In this document: positions 56,054-64,000 of the stretch, in pieces
How the letters are laid out: every line of letters begins with the position of its first letter
Numbering within the stretch: position 1 is the first letter of the stretch
Assembly (NCBI RefSeq): GCF_000148585.2
Contig: NZ_CP028414.1
Coordinates: 1,169,501-1,233,500 of the forward strand
Direction of reading: 5' to 3'
Length of the DNA: 64,000 nucleotides
Origin: Streptococcus mitis NCTC 12261
GTDB taxonomy: Bacteria > Bacillota > Bacilli > Lactobacillales > Streptococcaceae
Position numbers and translations under genes: made by a program
Notes under the pieces: model-generated
Databases searched by the model: none
Told to the model about the DNA's origin: nothing
Seen by the model: the letters and a program-made list of their open reading frames with translations, nothing else

Positions 56054-56845
56054 ATGACTTATTTACCCGTTGCTTTGACCATTGCAGGGACTGACCCTAG
56101 TGGTGGTGCTGGCATTATGGCTGACTTAAAGTCGTTCCAAGCTAGAGATGTCTATGGAATGGCCGTTGTGACCAGTCTTGTCGCTCAAAATACCAGAGGT
56201 GTTCAATTAATCGAGCACGTTTCTCCTCAAATGTTGAAAGCCCAATTGGAGAGTGTCTTTTCTGATATTCCACCTCAGGCTGTAAAAACAGGGATGTTGG
56301 CAACTACTGAGATCATGGAGATCATCCAGCCCTATCTTAAAAAGCTGGATTGTCCCTACGTCCTTGACCCTGTTATGGTCGCAACAAGCGGAGACACCCT
56401 GATTGATACCAGTGCCAGAGACTACCTAAAAACAAATCTACTTCCCCTTGCAACTATTATTACACCCAATCTTCCTGAGGCAGAAGAGATTGTTGGTTTT
56501 TCAATCCATGATCCTGAAGACATGCAGCGTGCCGGTCGCCTGATTTTAAAAGAATTTGGTCCTCAGTCTGTTGTCATCAAAGGAGGCCATCTCGAAGGCG
56601 GTGCCAAGGATTTCCTCTTTACCAAGGAGGACCAATTTGTCTGGGAAAGTCCACGAATTCAAACCTGTCATACACATGGTACTGGATGTACCTTTGCTGC
56701 AGTGATTACTGCTGAACTAGCCAAGGGGAAAACCCTCTATCAAGCAGTCGATAAAGCCAAGGCCTTTATCACGAAAGCCATCCAAGACGCCCCTCAACTC
56801 GGTCATGGTTCTGGCCCAGTTAACCATACAAGCTTTAAAGATTAA
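56054..56845 (+). CDS. thiD: Hydroxymethylpyrimidine/phosphomethylpyrimidine kinase
   Basis: ThiD phosphorylates HMP twice to HMP-PP for thiamine synthesis. The 263-residue ribokinase-fold protein has TIAGTDPSGGAGIMADLKSF near residue 10 and the anion-hole region HGTGCTFAAVITAEL near residue 210. It is monocistronic, with a riboswitch ahead and a terminator behind. GGGAGG precedes the ATG. Confidence 0.95.
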   Translation: MTYLPVALTIAGTDPSGGAGIMADLKSFQARDVYGMAVVTSLVAQNTRGVQLIEHVSPQMLKAQLESVFSDIPPQAVKTGMLATTEIMEIIQPYLKKLDCPYVLDPVMVATSGDTLIDTSARDYLKTNLLPLATIITPNLPEAEEIVGFSIHDPEDMQRAGRLILKEFGPQSVVIKGGHLEGGAKDFLFTKEDQFVWESPRIQTCHTHGTGCTFAAVITAELAKGKTLYQAVDKAKAFITKAIQDAPQLGHGSGPVNHTSFKD

Positions 56846-56888
56846 AAAAACTCTCTAGTTCCTACTTTAAGGGAATTAGAGAGTTTTT
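56846..56888 (+). terminator. Terminator of thiD
   Basis: AAAACTCTCTAGTTCC and GGAATTAGAGAGTTTT pair with one mismatch; Ts follow. Confidence 0.8.
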
Positions 56889-57002
56889 ATACTCTTCGAA
56901 AATCTCTTCAAACGACGTCAGCTTTATCTGCAACCTCAAAGCTGTGCTTTGAGCAACCTGCGACTAGCTTCCTAGTTTGCTCTTTGATTTTCATTGAGTA
57001 TT
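56888..57002. repeat. BOX element between thiD and thiE
   Basis: ATACTCTTCGAAAATCTC to TTTTCATTGAGTATT, reversed relative to the copy at 52.5 kb. The paired GCAACCTCAAAGC and GCTTTGAGCAACC are inside. It fills the whole convergent gap. Confidence 0.88.
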
Positions 57003-57004
57003 AA

Positions 57005-57637
57005 TTAGAAAATAATGTCATCCAACTTTGTCAAAAAGGCTTGCGTTTTTGTCTCTATATCTTCTGCCTGCATCAAATCACGCACTACAGCTACACCAGC
57101 TATGCCCGTGCCGATAAGTTGGTCAATGTTCTCTGATGTCAAGCCGCCAATGGCAACTACTGGAATGGCAACCCTTTGGCAAATTGTCTTCAAGGTTGAA
57201 ATCAGAGTGATGGGTGCATTTTCCTTGGTCGTAGTCGGGAAAATGGCTCCTGTCCCCAAGTAATCCGCACCTCCTTCTTCTGCCTCGAGGGCTCTTTTTA
57301 CAGTTTTAGCTGTGACACCGAGGATTTTTTCAGGACCTAGGACTTTGCGGGCAACCGAAACTGGTAGTTCATCGTCTCCAATATGCAGACCAGCAGCATC
57401 AACCGCAAGACAAACATCCAAACGATCATCGATTATCAAGGGTACCTGATAGGCATCTGTTATTTCCTTGACTTGTTTTGCCAGTTGATAATATTGATTT
57501 GTTGTGAGATTTTTTTCTCGTAATTGGACTATGGTAACCCCTGAGCGGCAAGCCGTCTCAATCTTTTCAAGAAAACTTTGCAAGGAATCTTGGTAGCGAT
57601 TGGTTACCAGATATAGTCTAAGTGCTTCTCTATTCAT
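57005..57637 (-). CDS. thiE: Thiamine-phosphate synthase
   Basis: ThiE joins HMP-PP and thiazole phosphate to give thiamine phosphate. The 210-residue TIM-barrel protein has [28 protein letters not shown] and [10 protein letters not shown] start at 57637, overlapping the thiM stop by eight bases, with AAAGGAGAG ahead. It ends the long ykoEDC-tenA-thiWME operon. A second ThiE lies at 62.6 kb. Confidence 0.94.
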   Translation of the reverse strand: MNREALRLYLVTNRYQDSLQSFLEKIETACRSGVTIVQLREKNLTTNQYYQLAKQVKEITDAYQVPLIIDDRLDVCLAVDAAGLHIGDDELPVSVARKVLGPEKILGVTAKTVKRALEAEEGGADYLGTGAIFPTTTKENAPITLISTLKTICQRVAIPVVAIGGLTSENIDQLIGTGIAGVAVVRDLMQAEDIETKTQAFLTKLDDIIF

Positions 57638-58433
57638 AAACCTCTCCTTTGATAGCATCTAGCCAGTTTTCATCTCTTTTGAGGAGTGAAAGCTGATTGA
57701 GTACTTGGTAACGAAAATCTTCCAATCCCATTCCTTGAACAACTATTCTCTCAGCGGAGATATTGAGATAAGAAACCGCTAGGAAAGAAGCTTCAAAGGC
57801 AGTCTTTCCTTGGCTGAGAAAAACAGCTGTTAAAGCTCCAACCAAGTCTCCTGTCCCTGTTATCCAGTCTAATTCAGCACAGCCATTTCCCAGTACAGCG
57901 ACCTGATTCTTCGAAACGATGAGGTCCTTAGGGCCTGTGACTAAGAATGACATACCTGGATAGATCTGACACCAGTCTTTCAAGACTTGAAGCAAATCCT
58001 CAGTTTCTTGATCTTTAGCACTCGCATCTACCCCAACGCCGTGGTGTTTTAAGCCAACAAGACTTCGGATTTCCGACATATTTCCTTTAAGTACCGTAGG
58101 TCTATAGTCTAAAAGGTCTTTAACTAAGCTCTTACGAATGGATGAAACTGTTACGCCAACTGCATCTACTACCATTGGAAGACAAACTTGATCTGCATAA
58201 GAAGCTGCCATACGGATTGCTTTTTCCTTCTCAGCTGACAAATGCCCCAAATTGATGAAGAGTGCCTGGCTTTGCTTAGTAAAATCAAGAACCTCACGGG
58301 GATCATCTGCCATAACTGGTTTACATCCCAGAGCCAAAATCCCATTTGCTAGCATCTCACAAGAAATCTCATTGGTAATACAGTGAATGAGGGAAGTCGT
58401 TGCCAGAGGAAAAGGATTTGTAAATGCCTGCAT
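57630..58433 (-). CDS. thiM: Hydroxyethylthiazole kinase
   Basis: ThiM phosphorylates the salvaged thiazole moiety. The 267-residue protein shows the family start [20 protein letters not shown], the glycine-rich end [14 protein letters not shown] (anion hole), and the middle [12 protein letters not shown]. It overlaps thiW by one base upstream and thiE by eight downstream. Confidence 0.93.
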   Translation of the reverse strand: MQAFTNPFPLATTSLIHCITNEISCEMLANGILALGCKPVMADDPREVLDFTKQSQALFINLGHLSAEKEKAIRMAASYADQVCLPMVVDAVGVTVSSIRKSLVKDLLDYRPTVLKGNMSEIRSLVGLKHHGVGVDASAKDQETEDLLQVLKDWCQIYPGMSFLVTGPKDLIVSKNQVAVLGNGCAELDWITGTGDLVGALTAVFLSQGKTAFEASFLAVSYLNISAERIVVQGMGLEDFRYQVLNQLSLLKRDENWLDAIKGEVYE

Positions 58434-58957
58434 CAGTCTATCCTTTCATCAAAGAAATATCCCTGAACTTTTTTAAAGAATTCCTGCTTGATTAAAAATC
58501 GAAAGGCAATAAAGGAAATCGCTGTACCAATCAAGGTTGCACCGAAAAATCGAGGAGTGTAGATAAACCAACTAAGCTTAGCGGCCGATCCTGTAAAGAG
58601 TACCATAACAGGATAGGAAACAATAGAACCAATAATACCTGTTCCCAAAATTTCTCCCAAAGCAGAAAAGTAAAATTTTCTACCATACTTATAAAAGAGA
58701 CCTGCTAGAAGGGCTCCAAAAGTCGCTCCTGTGAGAGCTAAAGGCGGAATCCCTTGAGTCGTCATACGGATAAAGGCTGTCACTGTAGCCATAGCCAAGG
58801 CATAAACAGGTCCCATCATGATTCCAGCTAGAATATTGACTACACTGGACATCGGTGCCATTCCCTCAATCCGAAAGATAGGCGTAAGGACTACATCAAG
58901 GGCAATCATCATGGATAAAATGGTTAATTTGTGAACTTGTAATTGGTGCTTTCTCAT
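58433..58957 (-). CDS. thiW: ThiW, ECF-type S component for thiazole
   Basis: ThiW is predicted to bind hydroxyethylthiazole for an ECF importer. The 174-residue protein has five or six membrane segments and the [20 protein letters not shown] motif (about residues 34-53). It carries no ATPase itself and could borrow one. It begins four bases after tenA stops. Confidence 0.88.
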   Translation of the reverse strand: MRKHQLQVHKLTILSMMIALDVVLTPIFRIEGMAPMSSVVNILAGIMMGPVYALAMATVTAFIRMTTQGIPPLALTGATFGALLAGLFYKYGRKFYFSALGEILGTGIIGSIVSYPVMVLFTGSAAKLSWFIYTPRFFGATLIGTAISFIAFRFLIKQEFFKKVQGYFFDERID

Positions 58958-58961
58958 GTTT

Positions 58962-59654
58962 CTATTCTTCTCCTGTTTCTAAAGACTGTAAATCGCTCTT
59001 CCATGTCTGGTGTTGGTAGGCCATTTCCCAAAACTTAGCTTCCATATGAACACTGATGTGGAAGGCATCTAGCATTTTTTTCTTGTCTGTCTCGTCACTT
59101 TCTCGATAGAGTTGATTGACCAGAGCCTCTTCCTCTCTGATCTGCTGCTCCAATTCATCCGTAATATACGTTTCAATCCATTGTTGATAGAGAGGATTTG
59201 GTGATGGTTTAAGATTAAGTGATTTGCCTATATCATGATATAGCCAAGGACAAGGCAGCAAGCTTGCAAAGGCAATACCCAAGTTTGGCTCTGCAAATTG
59301 CCGATAAATGTGAGAGATATAATGATAGCAGGTTGGAGCGATTGGATGCTCATCCATTTCCTGATCGCTGATTTCCAATTCCTTGAAAAATTGTTGGCGG
59401 ATAAATAACTCACCTTCCACTAGACTCTGAGCATTTTGTTTCAAGAGTCTTTTCATCTCTTGATTTGAAGTCTTATCAGCCAAGAGGTGATAGGCTTCTG
59501 AGAAGGCCTTCAAATAGTAGGCATCCTGAATCAAGTAATAGCGAAAGATGGACAGGTCTAAATTTCCCTCTTGCAACTGTAAAACAAAGGGGTGATGAAA
59601 GGAAGTCTGCCAAGCTTCCTTGGATAATTCCATCGCAATATCTGTAAATTCCAT
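58962..59654 (-). CDS. tenA: TenA family aminopyrimidine aminohydrolase/thiaminase II
   Basis: TenA recycles thiamine breakdown products by hydrolysing aminopyrimidines. The 230-residue helical protein has the family core FRYYLIQDAYYLKAFSEAYH and the active-site Cys in LLPCPWLYHDIG. I use the ATG at 59654, with AAAGGAG ahead; a longer upstream frame has no start signal. It fits with the HMP salvage transporter next to it. Confidence 0.92.
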   Translation of the reverse strand: MEFTDIAMELSKEAWQTSFHHPFVLQLQEGNLDLSIFRYYLIQDAYYLKAFSEAYHLLADKTSNQEMKRLLKQNAQSLVEGELFIRQQFFKELEISDQEMDEHPIAPTCYHYISHIYRQFAEPNLGIAFASLLPCPWLYHDIGKSLNLKPSPNPLYQQWIETYITDELEQQIREEEALVNQLYRESDETDKKKMLDAFHISVHMEAKFWEMAYQHQTWKSDLQSLETGEE

Positions 59655-59664
59655 AATAACTCCT

Positions 59665-60315
59665 TTATAAAAATAGACTGGTTTGAAGCAATAAAAAGAA
59701 AAGCAGGTAGATGAATAGTGTCCTTTGAGGAATATAAAAAGTCCGATAGCGATTCTCCGCCTGTGCATGTTCGTCATATCCATGCGCCGATAGGGCTCTC
59801 AGGTAAAGATGGCGCCACCTAAAGACTGTCATCAGAACCTTGCTGTAAATCAAGGGCGACCAAAAATGTAGTTCTTGACCGCGTAATAAGCAAGCTTCCT
59901 TGAGGGACTTGATTTCTTGCTGGATAAGGGGGAAGGAATTGAATACCACAATCAAGGCATAGGCCCAAGAGCGTGATAACCCCTTTTGAGCCAAGTACAA
60001 GAGAAGCTCTTTTAGGGAAATAGAGGAAACAAAGACAAGACCAATACAAACGGTCACAAAGGCCCTCGTTCCAAGCATGACTGCCTGCGAAGCATCCCCA
60101 TGTAACTGAACTGCCCAGTAGTTGGCCAAGGATGGCAAAATGGCGAGCAGAATCATCCAAGCCAATACTTTAAATCGCCGGTAATAGAGCATAAAGAGAA
60201 TGCAAAATGCGACTACCGAGAGATTAAGAGCAATCGAAGGAATGAAAGATGTTTCCAAGGATAAAATCAGCAAGAAGAGACTGATAATCGGTGTCTGGGT
60301 TGCTACTTTGACCAT
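59665..60315 (-). CDS. ECF transporter T component (YkoC-like)
   Basis: This 216-residue membrane protein couples ATP hydrolysis to the S component. It has five or six hydrophobic segments and the coupling motif ALSAHGYDEHAQAENR (A-[RS]-G-like). It follows the fused ATPase by one base and precedes tenA. With YkoE and YkoD it forms the HMP importer of Firmicutes. Confidence 0.88.
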   Translation of the reverse strand: MVKVATQTPIISLFLLILSLETSFIPSIALNLSVVAFCILFMLYYRRFKVLAWMILLAILPSLANYWAVQLHGDASQAVMLGTRAFVTVCIGLVFVSSISLKELLLYLAQKGLSRSWAYALIVVFNSFPLIQQEIKSLKEACLLRGQELHFWSPLIYSKVLMTVFRWRHLYLRALSAHGYDEHAQAENRYRTFYIPQRTLFIYLLFFLLLQTSLFL

Positions 60316-60316
60316 A

Positions 60317-61702
60317 CTATCTCACCTCCCCTTGAGTATTGCTACTCTGAGATGTGAGTGGTTTGGTAATTGTCACTTTTTTCACATGACTGAGACCCTG
60401 ACTAGTCATCTCAATCCAATAATCAACCACAGAGATCAAGGGATCTAAACGATGGCTAATGATCAGAAAACTTCTTCCCTGATTTCTCTCCTCCACAATC
60501 CACTTGCAAAAATAATGGCAGGCTCTATCATCCAAACCTGCAAAAGGTTCATCTAGCAAAATCACAGACGCCTTGCTGGTCAAGATGGTCAAGAGCTGAA
60601 GAATCTTTTGCTGGCCACCACTTAATTGATAGGGACTCTTATCAAATGCCTGCTCCAGATCAAAATATTGTAAAGCTTGGAGAATCCGCTGATTTCTTTC
60701 AGAGTCTGGACTATCTAATTGCAGTTCCTCTCGCAGACTGACTCTGATAAACTGCTTCTCAGCTTCCTGAACAACACCCGTCAGGTCACGATACAAACTC
60801 TTTTTCTTTTTCAGGACTGTCCCCTTCCAGGTAATGCGCCCCTTATACTTTTGAAATTGAAGAATAGATCGAAAGAGGGTTGATTTCCCGACACCATTAT
60901 CACCCAAGATACAGGAAATCCCTTGGTAAAATGTGAAATCCGCAATTGAAAAGAGGGGATGCTTATCCAGCTCACAAGTTGTTCGATCCATATGGAATAG
61001 TTCTGGGCTAGAAGCAATCTCCTTTGAAACAGCCTGTGTCATTTCAGAGGCAGGGATTTGATTTATTTTCGTTAGTTGTCCGTCTCTTAGCTCCACCATA
61101 TGGTCGATATAGGCTTCATAGTCAGATAAATCATGGTCGCACAAAATAACTGTCTTCCCATTAGAGGCCAACTCTTTTAGAATCTCCAATATCTCTATCC
61201 TACTCTTGCGGTCAATGGAAGCGAAGGGCTCATCCAAGAGATAGACCCTAGGATTCATAGCAAAGAGAACAGCCAAAGCAGCCTTTTGCTTTTCCCCACC
61301 TGATAAGTGATGGATGGGACGGTGCAAGATCTTCTCGCAGCGACATTGTCGAACCACATCTGCTATTTTAGAATCAATTTCCTGAACGGGATGCCCAATA
61401 TTTTCCAAGGTAAAAATCAGCTCCTCAAACAAGTTCTCCATGGTAAATTGATGATTGGGATTTTGAAAGAGAATACCAACCGTCTGGACACGTTCGATGA
61501 TAGAAAGCTGACTGACCTCGCTCCCATTTATCAGGACTTGACCGCTATAGGGAAGAGAACTGACTTGGGCAATCATTTGAAAGAGGCTGGATTTTCCTGA
61601 ACCACTGCTCCCAACTAACAAGGTAAAGGCTTGCGCATGAAAAGTAAAATCAAGCGGCTCAGGGAAGATTGGTGACTGAATCGCTCGTAGTTCCAGCCCC
61701 AT
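60317..61702 (-). CDS. Fused ECF ATPase pair (YkoD-like)
   Basis: This 461-residue protein contains two ABC domains in one chain. First: Walker A GSSGSGKSS, signature LSGGEKQK, VYLLDEPFASID (residues about 30-165). Second: Walker A GDNGVGKST, signature LSGGQQKI, VILLDEPFAGLD (about 270-420). Fused ATPases mark the YkoEDC-type HMP transporter. It overlaps no gene but is one base from each neighbour. Confidence 0.92.
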   Translation of the reverse strand: MGLELRAIQSPIFPEPLDFTFHAQAFTLLVGSSGSGKSSLFQMIAQVSSLPYSGQVLINGSEVSQLSIIERVQTVGILFQNPNHQFTMENLFEELIFTLENIGHPVQEIDSKIADVVRQCRCEKILHRPIHHLSGGEKQKAALAVLFAMNPRVYLLDEPFASIDRKSRIEILEILKELASNGKTVILCDHDLSDYEAYIDHMVELRDGQLTKINQIPASEMTQAVSKEIASSPELFHMDRTTCELDKHPLFSIADFTFYQGISCILGDNGVGKSTLFRSILQFQKYKGRITWKGTVLKKKKSLYRDLTGVVQEAEKQFIRVSLREELQLDSPDSERNQRILQALQYFDLEQAFDKSPYQLSGGQQKILQLLTILTSKASVILLDEPFAGLDDRACHYFCKWIVEERNQGRSFLIISHRLDPLISVVDYWIEMTSQGLSHVKKVTITKPLTSQSSNTQGEVR

Positions 61703-62263
61703 CTATGCCTTGCCTCCAGCTGCAAACTGATGATAGAGTTTGACAATGGCACGAACCAAGATGGTACAGAAGAAAAAGACGGAAATAAAACGTACTACAA
61801 GCAAGGAAAGGACAAAAGGAAGGGAGAAGGCATAGTAACCTAACTTAATGTATTCATAGACAAAGCTAACAAGCGTAATCCCAATACTATTGGCAGTTAG
61901 AGAGAGCCAACTTTCATAGCGATTCTTGGTTACGATAAAACCAAGTTCACTTCCCAAACCTTGAACCAAGCCAGACAAAAGGGCACCTAGACCGAATTGG
62001 CTACCATAAAGGACTTCAGCAAGCGCAGCTAGCACTTCTCCAATCGTTGCACTTCCGACTCTTGGAACAAAGATTGCAGCAATAGGCGCAGCCATACACC
62101 AGAGACCAAAGAGGATTTCATTGGCAAAGGCCTGTAAACCAAGAGGTGCTAAAATCAGGGTGAGGATATCAAACAGATAGCCTGAACCCACAAAAACACC
62201 ACCAAAAAAGATAGACAAGAAAGCAAGTAAGATAACATCTTTTAACTGCCATTTTTTCAACAT
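61703..62263 (-). CDS. ECF transporter S component (YkoE-like)
   Basis: YkoE is the substrate-binding membrane unit predicted to take up hydroxymethylpyrimidine or thiamine. The 186-residue protein has five or six membrane segments, PRVGSATIGEVLAALAEVLY (about residues 65-84) and the N-terminal WQLKDVILLAFLSIFFGGVF. It is first in the operon under a TPP riboswitch. Confidence 0.88.
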   Translation of the reverse strand: MLKKWQLKDVILLAFLSIFFGGVFVGSGYLFDILTLILAPLGLQAFANEILFGLWCMAAPIAAIFVPRVGSATIGEVLAALAEVLYGSQFGLGALLSGLVQGLGSELGFIVTKNRYESWLSLTANSIGITLVSFVYEYIKLGYYAFSLPFVLSLLVVRFISVFFFCTILVRAIVKLYHQFAAGGKA

Positions 62264-62349
62264 AAAAAAACTCCTTTTTTAAAGAAAAGTGGGGTATTCA
62301 ATGTGAGCTACCTAAATGCTTTGTATCATCTTCATCCAGTTTCGTAAAA

Positions 62350-62385
62350 GAAAAAACTCTAATTACAGATAGGAATTAGAGTTCA
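62350..62385 (-). terminator. Riboswitch-linked terminator of the ykoEDC operon
   Basis: AACTCTAATTCC and a partner AATTAGAGTT (minus strand) followed by six Ts, between the TPP aptamer and ykoE. It fits a transcription attenuator. Confidence 0.8.
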
Positions 62386-62424
62386 GCTTACAAGATTAGA
62401 TGGTTAGTTTCTATAAATACAAAA

Positions 62425-62508
62425 CCATTTCACATTTCCCTTCGCCAGTCTTAACTGTATCAGGTTCAATGGGTATCATCTCAGCCTAAAGCACCCCAAA
62501 TGTCTTTA
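62425..62508 (-). ncRNA. TPP riboswitch of the ykoEDC-tenA-thiWME operon
   Basis: On the minus strand GGGGTGC, GCTGAGATGATACCC, TTGAACCTGATACAGTTAA and GACTGGCGAAGGGAA are the conserved aptamer parts. Binding of TPP should favour the terminator at 62350-62385. Confidence 0.94.
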
Positions 62509-62603
62509 TTATTTAATTATATAAATATTATAACAAACGATTTTTTCCAGTTCAAGAAATTGAACTGGAAATACAGCAGATCTTTCTTTGGTTAGATCGA
62601 TAC
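62509..62603. other. Gap between the second thiE and the ykoE leader
   Basis: No gene. A short symmetric region at about 62548-62568 (CAGTTCAAGAAATTGAACTG) can form a hairpin. Confidence 0.5.
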
Positions 62604-63233
62604 CTATTTTTCACTCATTTCTCGAACAGTTTTTTCTATATTTTTTGCATACGATATTGCTGAAATGATTGAAACACCGTCAACATTGGTCTTCATAATG
62701 TCTTTAATATGTTGCGTCTGTATCCCACCAATTGCAACTAAGGGCATTTGTGGCAATAGTTTTCTCATCAATTTAAGACCTTCATAACCTATAGCACCAC
62801 CAGCATCATCCTTTGACTGGGTATCAAATACAGGACCAACACCAACATAATCTACATATTCAACTTTTGATTGTTGAAATTCTTCCTCGTTTTTTATAGA
62901 AAGACCAATTATTTTATCTGGCATCAATTTTCTAATTTCATCAACTCCAAGGTCATCTTGTCCTACATGTACGCCATCAGCATCTATTTCCAATGCCAAA
63001 TCAATATCATCATTAACGATAAATGGAACATTATATTTTTTACAAAGAGCCTGTAGTTTTATTGCTAGTTCGACTTTTTCTATACCTTTCAGGGCTCCCT
63101 CACCTTTTTCACGGAATTGAAATAAGGTTATACCACCTTTTAAGGCTTCCTCAACGACCGTATATAGATCTTTTCCTTGGCAAGTAGTCGTTCCACAAAT
63201 AAAATATAGTTTTAGTAATTCTTTATGAAACAT
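62604..63233 (-). CDS. Thiamine-phosphate synthase, second copy
   Basis: This 209-residue ThiE paralogue has [31 protein letters not shown] and [10 protein letters not shown], the same barrel landmarks as the ThiE at 57.0 kb but clearly diverged. Its start overlaps the second thiM by 11 bases. The region is more AT-rich than the first pair, a sign that it may have a different origin. Confidence 0.92.
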   Translation of the reverse strand: MFHKELLKLYFICGTTTCQGKDLYTVVEEALKGGITLFQFREKGEGALKGIEKVELAIKLQALCKKYNVPFIVNDDIDLALEIDADGVHVGQDDLGVDEIRKLMPDKIIGLSIKNEEEFQQSKVEYVDYVGVGPVFDTQSKDDAGGAIGYEGLKLMRKLLPQMPLVAIGGIQTQHIKDIMKTNVDGVSIISAISYAKNIEKTVREMSEK

Positions 63234-64000
63234 TTTTCTTCACTCTTTTGAATTTCTTTACATCTTCGTCTGTAATCTCGTATAAGGCATTTATAAATTC
63301 AACTTTAAATGTTCCAGGAAGATGCCCATTTGGACGTTTTTCTGCCATTTCTCCAGCGATATTGTAAACCAACATTGCTGTTTCTAATGATTTCAATTCT
63401 TGACCTTTTTCTAGTCCGATAAAGCTTGCTACTACAGCACCTAATAAGCATCCTGTCCCAATAACTTTTGGCATCATGGCACTACCATTATGAATCGTTA
63501 CCACTTCTCCATTTACCGCAATAGCATCCACTTCACCTGTTACTACAATTGGAATATTAAACTTCTCATTTGCTGCTAGAGCAATTTCGTCAATATTATC
63601 TACACCCGCACTATCTACTCCTTTAGATTCCACATTTATTCCTACTAAAGAGGCAATCTCGCCAGCATTTCCTCTAATCGCTGCTAGTTTGTAATTGTTA
63701 ATTAGATCATCTGCTACTTTTTTTCTATATTCTCCTGCTCCACAGGCTACAGGATCTAAAACTGCTGGGACATTATATTTCTCTGCAATTTTCAGAGCAG
63801 CTTGGTATAATTTCCAATTTTCATCTGTTAATGTTCCTATGTTTATTAATAAACCACCAGCATACTTTAACAAATCCTCTAAATCTGCTGGAAACTCACT
63901 CATGGCTGGTGATGCACCCAGTGCTACTAATCCATTTGCTGTGAAATTTTTTACTACATCATTGGTGATACAAATGACCAAAGGTGCTTTTTCTTTTAAT
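63223..64000 (-). CDS. Hydroxyethylthiazole kinase, second copy (5' end off the window)
   Basis: The visible 258 codons match Thi[47 protein letters not shown], and the anion-hole [16 protein letters not shown]. The reading frame stays open through base 64000 ([12 protein letters not shown]), so the true start is beyond the edge. It overlaps the downstream thiE by 11 bases. Confidence 0.92.
   Translation of the reverse strand, partial: LKEKAPLVICITNDVVKNFTANGLVALGASPAMSEFPADLEDLLKYAGGLLINIGTLTDENWKLYQAALKIAEKYNVPAVLDPVACGAGEYRKKVADDLINNYKLAAIRGNAGEIASLVGINVESKGVDSAGVDNIDEIALAANEKFNIPIVVTGEVDAIAVNGEVVTIHNGSAMMPKVIGTGCLLGAVVASFIGLEKGQELKSLETAMLVYNIAGEMAEKRPNGHLPGTFKVEFINALYEITDEDVKKFKRVKKNVS

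Overview
The window looks like the chromosome of a mitis-group Streptococcus (S. pneumoniae, S. mitis, S. pseudopneumoniae or a close relative). The support is the set of recognisable genes (spxB, cupA and copA, pgdA, the liv operon, ykoEDC-type thiamine genes), low-GC coding and several pneumococcal-type BOX repeats carrying the boxA core around TACGGCAAGG. Almost everything is housekeeping or metabolic; the one clearly accessory stretch is about 18.6-24.7 kb.

Layout. 0-5.6 kb: amino-acid ABC importer (cut by the left edge), a Spx/ArsC-like protein, ogt, a GNAT acetyltransferase, a DUF1836 protein with a hemolysin III-type membrane protein, and the PLP synthase pair pdxST. 5.7-10.3 kb: the NADH oxidase gene nox diverges from apbE and two FMN-reductase-like genes; the second carries two C-terminal motifs that look like ApbE flavinylation sites. 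10.4-18.3 kb: glyS and glyQ with a small GFA-family gene behind a glycine T-box, an aldo/keto reductase, pgdA, and metK behind an SMK (SAM-III) riboswitch with a long insert. 18.6-24.7 kb: a blp/com-like quorum-regulated bacteriocin island. Its kinase, response regulator and LytTR protein look intact, immunity-like genes remain, but all four bacteriocin peptide genes that can be read are broken, and no transporter or pheromone gene is visible. 24.9-33.1 kb: a CshB-like helicase, an endonuclease/phosphatase-family gene, ptsG, ftsEX, prfB with its programmed frameshift, and a CBS-ACT protein. 33.4-43.7 kb: the branched-chain amino-acid operon livJHMGF, a YlbG protein, clpP (CtsR operator), upp, a dCMP deaminase, a TetR regulator divergent from a DegV protein, a flavoprotein and a DUF1697 protein. 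43.8-52.3 kb: a MerR/TipAS regulator, a sodium symporter, manA, a GH1 phospho-beta-glucosidase, a SemiSWEET, small genes and spxB. 52.7-55.7 kb: the copper operon copY-cupA-copA. 55.9-64 kb: thiamine salvage and uptake under two TPP riboswitches, with two thiM-thiE pairs; the second is cut by the right edge.

Functional themes. Oxygen and flavin metabolism (nox, apbE and its putative targets, spxB), vitamin cofactors (PLP, TPP) and sugar control (ptsG, spxB and nox all have cre-like sites) recur. SpxB needs TPP, and TPP genes lie a few kilobases away. RNA-based control is heavy: a T-box, an SMK box, two TPP riboswitches and the prfB frameshift site. From memory of the TIGR4 gene order, pgdA (SP1479) and metK (SP0762) are not neighbours in S. 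pneumoniae, so the pgdA-metK junction may mark a large inversion around the terminus and may argue for a non-pneumococcal member of the group.
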